Positions 52,552 through 62,030 of a stretch of 64,000 bases of DNA are shown piece after piece; the first letter of the stretch is position 1; each line of letters opens with the position of its first letter. The translations under genes were made by a program, and so were the position numbers. A model generated the notes under the pieces. The model saw nothing but the letters and a program-made list of their open reading frames with translations. It was not told the DNA's origin and searched no databases. The stretch is taken from positions 62,001 to 126,000 of the forward strand of contig NZ_LDTZ01000017.1 of NCBI RefSeq assembly GCF_001186365.1, written 5' to 3'. The DNA comes from Gordonia jacobaea. GTDB taxonomy: Bacteria > Actinomycetota > Actinomycetes > Mycobacteriales > Mycobacteriaceae.

Positions 52552-52714
52552 TTCGGACATTCGCGACGTTGGCGCATTCTTCTGTGGAGTCGCGGGGCCT
52601 TCCGTAGGGTTAAGCGTCGGTAACTGACATGCCCGCACACATCGGGCCGTACCGCCACAAGCAGCACCCGCACCACATCGGGTCAATACCGTTTCGAAGG
52701 GACGTCATATAGCG

Positions 52715-54136
52715 ATGGCAACCACCGAGTCACATAGCTCCACGGAGGAAGCGCCCACCTCGCTGGGGTCGAATCTGAAGCCCCGGCACATCACCATGAT
52801 CTCGATCGCCGGAGTCATCGGCGCAGGTCTGTTCGTCGGATCGGCGAACGCCATCGAGAAGGCCGGACCGGCCGTGCTGATCTCCTACGCTTTGGCCGGC
52901 ACCCTGGTGGTGCTGGTGATGCGGATGCTCGGTGAGATGGCGACGGCAAACCCCGACACCGGTTCGTTCTCGGTGTACGCCGACCGCGCGCTCGGCCGCT
53001 GGGCGGGTTTCTCCGTCGGCTGGCTCTACTGGTGGTTCTGGGTGCTCGTCATACCCGTCGAAGCGACGGCCGCAGCCGCGATCCTCACCGACCTGGTCGG
53101 TGGTCAACAGTGGATCTGGGCGCTTGCCGTGACACTGCTGCTGACCATCACGAACCTCGCGAGCGTCGGCAACTACGGAGAGTTCGAGTTCTGGTTCGCG
53201 CTGATCAAGGTCGTCGCGATCGTGGCGTTCATTCTCGTTGGCGTCGCAGCGATCTTCGGCTGGATTCCGAGCTCAGAAGTCAGCGGTGTGAGTCACCTGT
53301 GGCAGCCGGATGGGTTCATGCCCAACGGGTTCGGCGCGGTGATCGCGGGCATGCTCATCACGATGTTCTCATTCATGGGCACTGAGATCGTGACGATCGC
53401 CGCCGCAGAATCTCCGAACCCCGAACGCGGCATCACCAAAGCGGTCAACTCGGTGATCTGGCGGATCTCGCTGTTCTACATCGGGTCGATCTTCGTCGTC
53501 GTCGCACTGATGCCCTACAACAAACTCGAGAACGGTTCGTACCAGTCGGTGTTGGAGGCCATCGGGATTCCGGGGTCGAAGATCATCATGGACATCGTCA
53601 TCCTGACGGCCGTCGCGTCGTGTTTGAACTCGGCGCTGTACACGGCGTCGCGCATGATGTTCTCGCTGGGAACCAGGCACGACGCCCCGCAGGTGGTGCG
53701 CAGCCTGACGCCGAAGGGAGTGCCGTGGGTTGCGGTGTTGATGTCGATGGTGGTCGGATTCCTGGCAGTGGTCGGCAATTATGTGTTGCCGGACAAGATC
53801 TTTGCGTGGTTGCTCGCTACGAGCGGTGCCATCGCGCTGTTTGTCTACCTGACGATCGCGGCGAGCCAGTGGCGGCTGGGACGCGTACTGCGCGCGGAGG
53901 GTCACCGGCCGCCGGTGCGGATGTGGCTGTTCCCGTACCTGACCGGTGTGGTGATGCTGTTCATTCTCGCCGTACTGATCTTGATGGTCTTCGACAACGA
54001 TCAACGGCAGGCGATCATCTTCTCCGCAATCTCCGCGATGATCATCGTCTCGGCAGGATTCATCGTGCAGCGACGCAGCCGCTACCACTCCGACGACGAG
54101 GGTCCTCAGACGCGGTACCGAGAAGAGGTCTCGTGA
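52715..54136 (+). CDS. amino-acid permease (GABA/APC family)
   Basis: A 473-residue APC-superfamily transporter with twelve helices. The motif IAGVIGAGLFVGSANAIEKAGPA, the EMATANPDTGSFSVYADRAL loop and SFMGTEIVTIAAAESPNPERG are typical of the GabP/AnsP group that takes up GABA, proline or asparagine by proton symport. It starts at ATG 52715 after AAGGG. A TetR gene follows 105 bp later, perhaps its regulator. Confidence 0.9.
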   Translation: MATTESHSSTEEAPTSLGSNLKPRHITMISIAGVIGAGLFVGSANAIEKAGPAVLISYALAGTLVVLVMRMLGEMATANPDTGSFSVYADRALGRWAGFSVGWLYWWFWVLVIPVEATAAAAILTDLVGGQQWIWALAVTLLLTITNLASVGNYGEFEFWFALIKVVAIVAFILVGVAAIFGWIPSSEVSGVSHLWQPDGFMPNGFGAVIAGMLITMFSFMGTEIVTIAAAESPNPERGITKAVNSVIWRISLFYIGSIFVVVALMPYNKLENGSYQSVLEAIGIPGSKIIMDIVILTAVASCLNSALYTASRMMFSLGTRHDAPQVVRSLTPKGVPWVAVLMSMVVGFLAVVGNYVLPDKIFAWLLATSGAIALFVYLTIAASQWRLGRVLRAEGHRPPVRMWLFPYLTGVVMLFILAVLILMVFDNDQRQAIIFSAISAMIIVSAGFIVQRRSRYHSDDEGPQTRYREEVS

Positions 54137-54241
54137 CGTCGACGTGCCGGTTGGGTGGCGCATCGACGCCCCCGACGTACTCGAGTGAATCTCCACTTCT
54201 CGATACCGCTGGTACTGACGGCCGTGATCGATAATGTCCCG

Positions 54242-54910
54242 ATGACCGCGGAATCGTCAAGCTCCACTTCCCCAGGCGCCGGAGCCGACGTCGAGCCCCA
54301 ACCGAAGCGCAGGCCGAGCCGCGCGAACGTTCAGGCCGACATCAGGGCGGCCGCGCGCGAGGTCTTCCTCGAACGGGGATACGCCAACGCGTCGTTGGAG
54401 ATGATCGCGGGGCGCGCCGGATACTCCAAGGGCGCGGTGTACTCGAACTTCGCCAGCAAGGGCGCGCTGTTCATGGACCTGACGTCGTCTGTGTTCACCG
54501 AGCGGGCGACGGCCTTCACCGCGCCCGCGCTGGTGCCGACGTCGGAGAGCGCCGACCCCGAGACGGACATGCGCTTCCTGGCGCTGATGATCCTGAAGCA
54601 GATCCGGGACACGTACCGGACAAATGTGGTGTTCGCGGAGTTCCGGTCGGAGGTCGATCGGGACCCGCAACTCCTGGAGGACTACACCGCTGCGCGGGCG
54701 CAGCTCGCCGAATCGCTCGCGAGGAACATCGAAGAGGTCGTGGCTGCTCGACACCTGCGACTGCGGGTGCCTCCGCTCGACGCCGCCGTGCTCGTTCTCG
54801 CGCTGATCAACGGGCTCTCGCTCGAGTACGTCGGCCGCGAGGGCGAGCACGTGCTGTCCGTCGACACCATGACCGGCGTCCTGCTGTCGTTGGTGACGCG
54901 GGCGGAGTAG
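54242..54910 (+). CDS. TetR-family transcriptional regulator
   Basis: A 222-residue regulator. The HTH is in AAREVFLERGYANASLEMIA and GRAGYSKGAVYSNFASKGAL; the ligand-binding domain follows. An N-terminal extension of Ser/Pro/Arg residues precedes the DNA-binding domain. ATG 54242 gives the usual start; a longer in-frame start exists at 54155. It may control the permease upstream. Confidence 0.9.
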   Translation: MTAESSSSTSPGAGADVEPQPKRRPSRANVQADIRAAAREVFLERGYANASLEMIAGRAGYSKGAVYSNFASKGALFMDLTSSVFTERATAFTAPALVPTSESADPETDMRFLALMILKQIRDTYRTNVVFAEFRSEVDRDPQLLEDYTAARAQLAESLARNIEEVVAARHLRLRVPPLDAAVLVLALINGLSLEYVGREGEHVLSVDTMTGVLLSLVTRAE

Positions 54911-55714
54911 GTCGGCCGAATCGGCTACGGACCTTGTCCTGCACACGCCGGCGACCTCGGGGTGCTGCGATCAACATTGACTATCGATCTTCCCGCGCGC
55001 TGGGTTCAGCTGGCCGCTTCGACGCTTCAGCAGCGTCGCACGCGGGCCGAGAATCGTTCTGTCGACTGCGTCGACACTCGCGCGTTGTGCTCCGCTGCCT
55101 CATAGGAGAGGCTGTCATCCTTCAGGCGCCATGCGTCGTGCGGGCCCGAGTTCGATGTGCACGAGCCTCTTCCCGGGCAAGTTCTTAGAAGGTTTCACAG
55201 CGCAAGGCCACTGTTCTACGTACACAACTGCGACCTCAGCGCGAGGCCATCGAAATTATTGTCGTGGCGCCTCGCTGACGACCGAGTTGTGTACGTGCCT
55301 CGTCAAGGTCGAGCGCCATCGCGGTCGGCAGACGCTTATTGTCAGACCATTGAGTACAAAATGACAGGTCGAACTGCATGAAGGTGAGAGATGCCGGAAT
55401 AGCCCGCAAATGGCACCCTTGCCACTCGCGATGACCCGTGTGCTCAGCACAACGGTGAACGAAACTACCGAGGGGAAGGAACACCCCGAGTCCCTGGGAC
55501 AGAGCATCTGCCGTAGCAGGCTCGACGCATCAGGCAAGATCAGAGGCCTGAGGCCGAGTTGAACCGCTCGTCGAGTCTCTAGTACCCATTGCCACACAAC
55601 TCCGTCGTCAGCGCGCCCACGCCGCCTGGCACCTGGCCCGGTTCGGTGGCAAACCTTCTGACCCGAACTGTTAGTGAGTCCGACGCAACCTGACTTAAGT
55701 CACTGGTCTTGCGT
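54911..55714. other. gene-free stretch at the left end of the accessory region
   Basis: About 800 bases with only short, unconvincing frames and no tRNA or integrase. Composition drops slightly in GC towards the right. It holds the 79-base inverted repeat at 55218-55296, reported separately. It could be a remnant of an insertion or a non-coding RNA region. Confidence 0.6.
55218..55296. repeat. 79-base imperfect inverted repeat
   Basis: Outer arms ACGTACACAACT (55218-55229) and AGTTGTGTACGT (55285-55296) are perfect complements; inner arms TCAGCGCGAGGC and GCCTCGCTGA pair with one two-base bulge. The apical loop is AT-rich (ATCGAAATTATTGTC). Could be a structured RNA, a MITE-like remnant or a protein-binding site. 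Confidence 0.6.
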
Positions 55715-56752
55715 TCAATTCAAGTGCTGGTCCTGACATTTCTCGATAAGAGCATCGGAGTAGAAGCGCGCCCTAGGTTTAGACACGCGAAATTCTGCAA
55801 CTGCTGCACACATGATCGAACCTAGGTCGACTGGATCCGGGACGATCGAGCGATCGTAATCGAGCGCGGACTGATAGGCAGTGTTCCAAACTCGCTGTGA
55901 GCCACTCACCTCAGCAACCAGCGCAAGGCCGCGCTCGGGGCAATCTCTGTAGTCAGTCTTCACCGAAAAAGTATCCTCGGAGCCATCGAGGTAGACGAGC
56001 AACGAATCTATACCGACAGACTCCATTGCCGAAACATACTTGGAAACAGGCCAGTCCTTCAACGTCGAGTTGTAATTGGGCTTGAAATACGAAATTAGCA
56101 CATTCTCCAGAACAGCTACGATATCCAAAGATTCGAGGCGCCCATCTCGCGACACAAATTCTTGAACCCGTCCCACGGTAGGCAATGGACGCCCAGCTAC
56201 AAAACCCCCTAAGACTGCTGACTGCGTGCAGGTCATCGGAATTATGCGGATATCGTAGGGCAATCCGCTGTGCTCGTCCATTATTCGAAGAATAGTGCTG
56301 TGTTTGGACAGTCTTTCGACTAGTGACCCATAGCCCTTGCCGTAAGACATTCCTACGTATAGGACATCCCAGCTCAGCAGTTCGAGGTATGTTCCCACAT
56401 CATAACAGCCGGCGCCAAGTCCTTGGTATAGCACCTCTGCGGCAACGTCATGAGAATAGCACCAGTCTCCACAATCTACATCCTGCACCTTTTTCCCATG
56501 ACAGAAGGCTTCAAAACCAATTAGAGAAGTCTCGACGCAATACGAATAGCGCGCGTCATCAGGATTGCGTGATTCGATATCGAGTCGATCGCGAGATATT
56601 GAGACTGTGACGGAAGGACGGATAACGACCATATACAGATGCGAGGAGTTAATCCTCTCCCGCAGACCCCGGTCACTCTGAATATCCGACCACGACGCAA
56701 TCCCTTGCGGATGGATCGTGACGGCGAGAGGATTGCCGAACGCATAGCCCAT
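55715..56752 (-). CDS. hypothetical protein with possible GIY-YIG-like nuclease domain
   Basis: A 345-residue protein in visibly lower-GC DNA than its surroundings. A C-terminal-half segment reads VLYVGMSYGKGYGSLVERLSK ... HSTILRIMDEHSG, then VLENVLISYFKPNYN after about 80 residues. The order (Y-V-G strand, Arg/His helix, Glu with LISYFKPNYN) is that of a divergent GIY-YIG nuclease, with the Arg and Glu as the catalytic pair. The N-terminal 150 residues are not recognised. AAGGAG lies seven bases before ATG 56752. It is divergent from the TIR gene. Function is unknown; nuclease is a guess from pattern. Confidence 0.55.
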   Translation of the reverse strand: MGYAFGNPLAVTIHPQGIASWSDIQSDRGLRERINSSHLYMVVIRPSVTVSISRDRLDIESRNPDDARYSYCVETSLIGFEAFCHGKKVQDVDCGDWCYSHDVAAEVLYQGLGAGCYDVGTYLELLSWDVLYVGMSYGKGYGSLVERLSKHSTILRIMDEHSGLPYDIRIIPMTCTQSAVLGGFVAGRPLPTVGRVQEFVSRDGRLESLDIVAVLENVLISYFKPNYNSTLKDWPVSKYVSAMESVGIDSLLVYLDGSEDTFSVKTDYRDCPERGLALVAEVSGSQRVWNTAYQSALDYDRSIVPDPVDLGSIMCAAVAEFRVSKPRARFYSDALIEKCQDQHLN

Positions 56753-57101
56753 ATTGTCTCTCCTTAGTAGCCACAGCACGAGTAGCGTATAGGCCGGTAC
56801 CGACAGCTCAAACGGGCAGATTCTTCTACCCATCAGTAATAGCTCCCGATGACGTTACGAACATAGCTGGGCTGGGCGTGTCGTCCTGGGCGTTAGCCCG
56901 ACAGGACGATCTGATGGTTCACCGCCGAAGCGTTGTGGTGTCACGCCAACCTTTGCATTGGAAACCTCCTGGCCGCCGGGACTGAAATAGTCATGCCGCC
57001 CACCGCGAGGCTATTGCGCGCGGGAGATGTGTCAGACCTGAGAGCTAACCTCAACGAGCTGTAGCCTCCGGCAGACGCCGAGGCGTTGAGAGGAGCCAAC
57101 G
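56753..57101. other. divergent intergenic region with hairpin
   Basis: The space between the low-GC gene (minus) and the TIR gene (plus). It has a hairpin TCGTCCTG...CAGGACGA with inner GGC/GCC at 56881-56909, possibly a terminator or operator. No gene seen. Confidence 0.55.
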
Positions 57102-57593
57102 ATGGCAACCAAGACCGTGTTCTATTCGTTCCATTACGAGCGCGACGTGCACCGAGTGCAACTCGTCCGACAGATCGGAGCGCTCGAGGGCCAACCGCTA
57201 CTTGGCGCCCAGCAGTGGGAGGCGGTCCGCCGACAGGGCGCGCAGGCGATCAAGGACTGGATCCACAAGGAGATGGCCTATAAGCGCGCCGTTGTCGTTC
57301 TGATTGGTCAAGAGACCGCTTCTCGACCGTGGGTGTTGTACGAGATCGAGAAGGCGTGGAACGACAAGAAGCCACTAGTCGGTGTGCGCATCCATGGCCT
57401 GGCATCGATGGGTTCCGGTGCCGACCGTCGCGGAGCCGACCCGTTCGCCAAGGTTCCGGCTGTGAGCGGCGTTCCAGTGTTCGACCCGACACAGACGAAC
57501 TGGCAGGGACAAATTGACACCAAGGCCACCTACGCGTGTTTGTCCAAAAACCTGGAGAACTGGGTGGGGCAGGCAAAGACTCGACTGCTGTGA
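57102..57593 (+). CDS. TIR-like domain protein (DUF1863/ThsB-like)
   Basis: A 163-residue protein of the MTH538 TIR-like (DUF1863) group that includes the Thoeris protein ThsB. The signature TVFYSFHYERDVHRVQLVRQ, then KRAVVVLIGQETASRPWVLY and EIEKAWNDKKPLVGVRIH are diagnostic; Glu81 in YEIEKA is the expected catalytic Glu. ThsB-type proteins make an NAD-derived signal after phage infection. GAGGAG lies seven bases before ATG 57102. Its stop overlaps the next gene's GTG by GTGA, so the two are translated together. A direct NADase or a role outside defence is the alternative. Confidence 0.85.
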   Translation: MATKTVFYSFHYERDVHRVQLVRQIGALEGQPLLGAQQWEAVRRQGAQAIKDWIHKEMAYKRAVVVLIGQETASRPWVLYEIEKAWNDKKPLVGVRIHGLASMGSGADRRGADPFAKVPAVSGVPVFDPTQTNWQGQIDTKATYACLSKNLENWVGQAKTRLL

Positions 57594-58609
57594 ACCCTGA
57601 ACAGTGCCCGTTCTGCACGATCGTCGCTGGGACCGATCCCGACGTCCGAGAGGTGTACCGGAATGAGCATGTCGTCGCGTTCTTTCCGACGGAACCGGCC
57701 GTCTTAGGTCACGTACTTGTGGTGCCGAGGCGGCATGTGGAAGACATCTGGGGACTGCGGCCGGAGGAATTGGCGGAACTATCGACTGCAGCAGTATTTC
57801 TCTCCTCAGCGCTACGCATCGCGCTGCTGCCGGAGGGTCTCAACGTCATCCAGTCCAACGGAGATGCCGCTACCCAGACCGTGCACCACCTTCACGTGCA
57901 TCTCGTCCCTCGACGAGGTGGGGACGCGATGGGACCGATCTGGCCACCAGAGACCGACTACACGGAAGCTAGCAAGGACGACGCGCTTCGTCGCGTGAAA
58001 GCTGCGGTTCAGTCCACTCCGCCGCTCGCGCAGCCAGAGTTGTCGCCCGAAGATCGACGCAAGCACCTCGACTACATCCAGGCTGTGGTGACGCGACAAT
58101 CTGCGGCGTCTTCGTCTGCGAAGGGATGGCTCCTTCCGGTCACAACAGCAGCCTTCGGCTTCGCGCTCACCCAGCACCTATGGCCACTGGCCCTCCTCGG
58201 TGTTGTCGCGGTAATCCTCTTCGCTTACCTCGACGCCAACTACCTGCGCAGCGAGAAGGCGTTCCGGAAGCTCTACAACACGGTCGCGCGAGCGGAACGC
58301 ATGGTCCCACGGTTCACTCTCGATCCGACAGACGCCGACGAGCCGCTGGCGGACGGCACGCCCGAAAAGACGAGGTGGCAGAAGCTCAAGCAGTCATACC
58401 TCCCGGAATGGTCTGTCTGGCGGTCATGGTCTATCGCCCCCTTCTACGTCGCGATGCTCGTCCTCGGGGTCGGCGTCCTGATCGCTGCAGCCGTCACCCG
58501 CCCCACACCGGTGGGCTCGCGGGAGAACATTCAATCGCCACCGCCGACGCATACAACGGTCACCTCTGTGCCCATCCCGGCAAACATCCCCGAGCCGCCA
58601 CGGCCCTAG
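57590..58609 (+). CDS. HIT-domain protein with three membrane helices
   Basis: A 339-residue fusion. The N-terminal HIT domain (about 1-115) has CPFC at 6-9 and the catalytic triad H100-L-H102-V-H104 in HHLHVHLVPRR. A linker leads to two membrane helices (about 179-194 and 197-214), a cytoplasmic segment (215-280) and a third helix (281-302) with a Pro/Thr-rich tail. HIT enzymes bind and cleave nucleotide conjugates. The GTG start overlaps the TIR gene by GTGA, which implies a two-gene system. By analogy with Thoeris type II (TIR plus a membrane-anchored nucleotide sensor) the HIT domain could sense or cleave the TIR product and the membrane part act as the effector; this is inference. Confidence 0.82.
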   Translation: MNPEQCPFCTIVAGTDPDVREVYRNEHVVAFFPTEPAVLGHVLVVPRRHVEDIWGLRPEELAELSTAAVFLSSALRIALLPEGLNVIQSNGDAATQTVHHLHVHLVPRRGGDAMGPIWPPETDYTEASKDDALRRVKAAVQSTPPLAQPELSPEDRRKHLDYIQAVVTRQSAASSSAKGWLLPVTTAAFGFALTQHLWPLALLGVVAVILFAYLDANYLRSEKAFRKLYNTVARAERMVPRFTLDPTDADEPLADGTPEKTRWQKLKQSYLPEWSVWRSWSIAPFYVAMLVLGVGVLIAAAVTRPTPVGSRENIQSPPPTHTTVTSVPIPANIPEPPRP

Positions 58610-58718
58610 CGAAGCTACCCTCCCCGCCGGGTCAGCATTCCCGATGCGAGGATTCGACCAAGGGCCCCGCTCGCCGTCGCAGATCGATCTACTTATCCTC
58701 CGATCGGCCATGCCCCGG

Positions 58719-59060
58719 TCACCGCGAACGCGAGAGCCTGAGCCGCGAAGAGTCGGAGATCCGAATCACCTGGAGCACATCCGCAGCAGCGAACATGTTG
58801 CTCACCGTCACGTCCGGAAGGAGCCCCACCGGCAGGGTCACCTGCATTCCGAGCGCGTCACGAACCATCACGATGTGCTGTCGCTCCTCGAGAGCCGATA
58901 GTGGGAACCCGAGCTGATTCATCTCCGCCGCCATTCGCCCCGCATTCGTGATCTCGACGGGCGCGATCACTGAGACTGTGTCGTCGAGGGTGTGTGACAC
59001 GGTCCCCGTCGGGGAGTACGCGCATCTCGTTCGTCCGGTGTGCGAAGCGCTACCCCTCAT
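58719..59060 (-). CDS. small protein of a possible toxin-antitoxin pair
   Basis: A frame of 113 residues whose ATG (59060) overlaps the MbcA/ParS-like gene's stop by ATGA, arguing for real co-translation. The middle (AAEMNQLGFPLSALEERQHI, MVRDALGMQVTLPVGLLPDV) looks globular. It does not look like a RES toxin, the usual partner. Could be a novel toxin or an accessory protein; the C-terminus SRLRLSRSR is weak. Confidence 0.5.
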   Translation of the reverse strand: MRGSASHTGRTRCAYSPTGTVSHTLDDTVSVIAPVEITNAGRMAAEMNQLGFPLSALEERQHIVMVRDALGMQVTLPVGLLPDVTVSNMFAAADVLQVIRISDSSRLRLSRSR

Positions 59061-59584
59061 GCCGCCCAGCGTGCAGCGTCGGCGTGTGCGGCGGCCAGGA
59101 CCTCAGCGAACTCGTCGCCGCCGCCGGTCGCGTAGCGAACCGCGGTTTCGTCGTTGAGGGCGGGGTTGGGTGAACACATCCAGAGCACAGCGGTCCACGC
59201 GTTGGTGTGTTCGCGCAGGATTTGCCACACCTGCAGCAGATGTTGGTCGACCTTGGCGGCATCGGTGAACTGCCATGTGGGGTACACCCAGGTACCCGAC
59301 TCGAGTTGGCAGCCGATGAGAGTGTTGTTCTTGACGCGTTTGGCGATCGCCTGCTTGCTCACACCGAGCCACGAGGTCAATCCGGCAGTGTCGTAGAACG
59401 GCCCCACTCGCTGGTCGTGCACCGTGACCGATGGCAAGGCAGCGGCCATCGCCGTCGCTATCCGCTGGGTGTCGGCGAAGACTTCGGCGTCGACACCGGC
59501 ATCCTCGGCCATCGCGAACCGCTCATCGACCAGCCTGCTCAACTCGTCGAGCAGCGCCTGCTTGCAATCGGTCAGATCAGACAC
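59057..59584 (-). CDS. MbcA/ParS-like HTH protein (antitoxin-like)
   Basis: A 175-residue protein with a helix-turn-helix (DTAGLTSWLGVSKQAIAKRV) and a C-terminal segment (AVLWMCSPNPALNDETAVRY, then GGGDEFAEVLAAAHADA) resembling the MbcA/ParS (DUF2384) toxin-binding domain of RES-Xre systems. It lies just upstream of, and coupled to, the 113-residue gene. Antitoxin is the likely role. A regulator without a toxin is the alternative. Confidence 0.72.
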   Translation of the reverse strand: MSDLTDCKQALLDELSRLVDERFAMAEDAGVDAEVFADTQRIATAMAAALPSVTVHDQRVGPFYDTAGLTSWLGVSKQAIAKRVKNNTLIGCQLESGTWVYPTWQFTDAAKVDQHLLQVWQILREHTNAWTAVLWMCSPNPALNDETAVRYATGGGDEFAEVLAAAHADAARWAA

Positions 59585-60506
59585 AACAACCCCTCCGGCG
59601 AACCTAGACGACTTACGACGTGTCTACGCCGCCACGCGGCAGCGGGCAACCCAGTCAACCTCGATGAGCGTCCTGTAGACGGGTTCCCGATGCTCCGATT
59701 GGGGTATTCGCATGGCCACCGCAAGTGTTCGACCGGACAAAGCAGCGCACTCTTCGACCGGAGCTGACACCCGGATGTCTGTGGCGCGTGACCACCCAGC
59801 CCCACGCCGCATGCCCTGCCCGCATCGAACACCGCAACGACTCAAGTTTCGGAACGTCAATTTTGTTACAGACAGGCGGATTCAATGATGATGTCGCCCA
59901 ATCGGGTTGGCGTCAGCGACGAGTGCCCGGGCCGCGCGGATAGACGCAGGGGCTCGGTCGGCTACACCCAGGCTCGGGCAAGCTTGCGCGCACACGGTTG
60001 TCACAGACCACACGTACGCGCACGACACGCCTAGCGGCCAGCGCTCTCCGTCGTTAGAGCGTCGAGAGGCAGCTGCTGGCGGCGAGCGTGCAGTTGCCTG
60101 TTTCATTGGCGTAGCGCTTTTTGGCACGTAACAGGTCTTCGACGCCGATCCCTCTCTCGAGGACGAGCGACAGGTCATGACCGCCGATGGCCTAAAAGGT
60201 GTGCCACGCTGATAGTCGCGTAATCCCTCCGCGCTGAACCCTGAGAGGCTGACGAACAGGCCTAACGCACGTTATGCAGCATTGAAGGGCGACGGAAAGT
60301 GCAGGTAGAGGCTGTGCGGCCACTTGCCGGCTCGCCCTCGTGGAGCGTTTCCAGCAAACGAAGGGCGACGATGTAGGTCCTCAGGACACACAGCAGACGG
60401 CGAAGATCGGATCTACCTTCGGGCGTGTCGCCTCGGCCAAGCTGTCGGAGCGACGCGCTATACAGTTCTGTTCGGGTTCATCACGACTGTTTGGGAGTAC
60501 ACGAGA
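59585..60506. other. gene-free stretch before the type I restriction-modification genes
   Basis: About 920 bases without convincing frames, RNA genes or repeats; overlapping short frames differ in all directions and none has a good ribosome site. It may hold the hsdM promoter. GTG 60507 is the start chosen because HsdM similarity begins with VITGEQKSKVNAVWDAFW. Confidence 0.55.
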
Positions 60507-62030
60507 GTGATCACGGGAGAGCAGAAGAGCAAGGTCAACGCCGTTTGGGACGCATTCTGGTCCGGCGGCATTTCTAACCCGTTGGAGGTGATGGAGCAGA
60601 TCACCTACCTGCTGTTCATCCGCCGCCTCGACGACGAGCAACAGCTCGCCCTCAACCGCGCCAACCTCACCAAGAAGCCCATCACGGGCAACCCGTTCCC
60701 CGTGGACCGCACCGACCTGTCGTGGTCGGAGTTCAAGAACTACGCCCCCGACGACATGTTCCGCACCATCGATGAAGAAGTGTTCCCGCTCATCCGCACC
60801 ATGCGCGACGAAGACTCCACCTACGCCCACTTCATGAAAGACGCCCGCCTCTCCATCCCCAACCCGGGCATGCTCACCAAGGTCGTCGACCTCCTCGACA
60901 AGATCGAGATGCGCGACCTCGACACCAAAGGCGACGTCTACGAGTACATGCTCGCCAAGATCGCCAGCGCAGGACAGAACGGCCAATTCCGCACACCCCG
61001 CCACATCATCAAACTCATGGTCGAGATGATGGCGCCCGAACCCGGCGACACCATCGTCGACCCGGCCTCAGGAACCTGCGGCTTCCTCGTTGCCGCCACC
61101 GAATACATGCGCGATCACCACGCCGCCGAGATCAACTCGAGCAAGGGAGCCAAGCACTTTCACCACAACATGTTTCACGGATTCGACTTCGACAACACCA
61201 TGTTGCGAATCGGATCGATGAACATGCTGCTACACGGAGTCGAGCAACCCGACATCCGCTACCGCGACTCACTCGCCGAAGCCAACAGCGGAGACGCCGG
61301 CGCCTACTCCCTCGTGCTCGCCAACCCACCCTTCGCCGGCAGCCTCGACTACGAGAACACCGCCAAAGACCTCCAGCAAATCGTCAAGACCAAGAAGACC
61401 GAACTACTCTTCCTCGCCTTGTTCCTGCGGTTGCTCAAGCCTGGTGGGCGGGCGGCCGTGATCGTGCCCGACGGCGTGCTCTTCGGCTCCTCCAAGGCGC
61501 ACAAGGCCCTCCGCAAGATGCTGGTCGACGACCACAAACTCGACGCCGTCGTGAAACTGCCGTCGGGCGTCTTCAAGCCTTACGCGGGGGTCTCCACAGC
61601 GATCCTGTTCTTCACCAAGACAAACTCAGGCGGCACAGAGCATGTCTGGTTCTACGACGTCCAAGCGGACGGATTCTCGTTGGACGACAAGCGAATCGCG
61701 CTCCTTGACAGCGAGAACCTCGGACCGCTCGCCGAACTCACTAACGACGAGCACGTTAAGAACAATCTTCCCGACGTCCTCGCCCGCTGGGCCGAACGCG
61801 ACGGCACCGAACTCGAGCGTGAGCGCACCGAGCAGTCCTTTTGCGTTCCGCGGAACGCCATCGAGGAGCAGGGCTACGACCTCAGCCTCAACCGGTATAA
61901 GGAGATCGTCCACGACGAGGTTGAACACCGAGCACCCGAAGAGATCCTCGACGAACTCGCCAAACTCGAACTCGACATCCAAACCGGCCTCGCCGAGCTA
62001 CGCCAGATGCTCGCCGGTGGTGCCAAGTGA
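60507..62030 (+). CDS. hsdM: type I restriction-modification DNA methyltransferase subunit (HsdM)
   Basis: A 507-residue N6-adenine methyltransferase. The N-terminal HsdM domain (WDAFWSGGISNPLEVMEQI) is followed by the catalytic domain with SAM motif DPASGTCGFL and catalytic NPPF (ANPPFAGS). TPRHIIKLMVEMMAPEPGDT is typical. It should methylate DNA with HsdS; it would need HsdR for restriction, which is absent in this window. The GTG start has GGGAG nine bases upstream. Confidence 0.92.
   Translation: MITGEQKSKVNAVWDAFWSGGISNPLEVMEQITYLLFIRRLDDEQQLALNRANLTKKPITGNPFPVDRTDLSWSEFKNYAPDDMFRTIDEEVFPLIRTMRDEDSTYAHFMKDARLSIPNPGMLTKVVDLLDKIEMRDLDTKGDVYEYMLAKIASAGQNGQFRTPRHIIKLMVEMMAPEPGDTIVDPASGTCGFLVAATEYMRDHHAAEINSSKGAKHFHHNMFHGFDFDNTMLRIGSMNMLLHGVEQPDIRYRDSLAEANSGDAGAYSLVLANPPFAGSLDYENTAKDLQQIVKTKKTELLFLALFLRLLKPGGRAAVIVPDGVLFGSSKAHKALRKMLVDDHKLDAVVKLPSGVFKPYAGVSTAILFFTKTNSGGTEHVWFYDVQADGFSLDDKRIALLDSENLGPLAELTNDEHVKNNLPDVLARWAERDGTELERERTEQSFCVPRNAIEEQGYDLSLNRYKEIVHDEVEHRAPEEILDELAKLELDIQTGLAELRQMLAGGAK

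Noticed and set aside
54934..55600. Several short frames between TetR and the low-GC gene
   Set aside because: No good starts and Arg/Ser/Cys-rich composition typical of non-coding GC-rich DNA.
59585..60506. Small genes in this gap
   Set aside because: Short overlapping frames on both strands, no ribosome sites, no recognisable protein.
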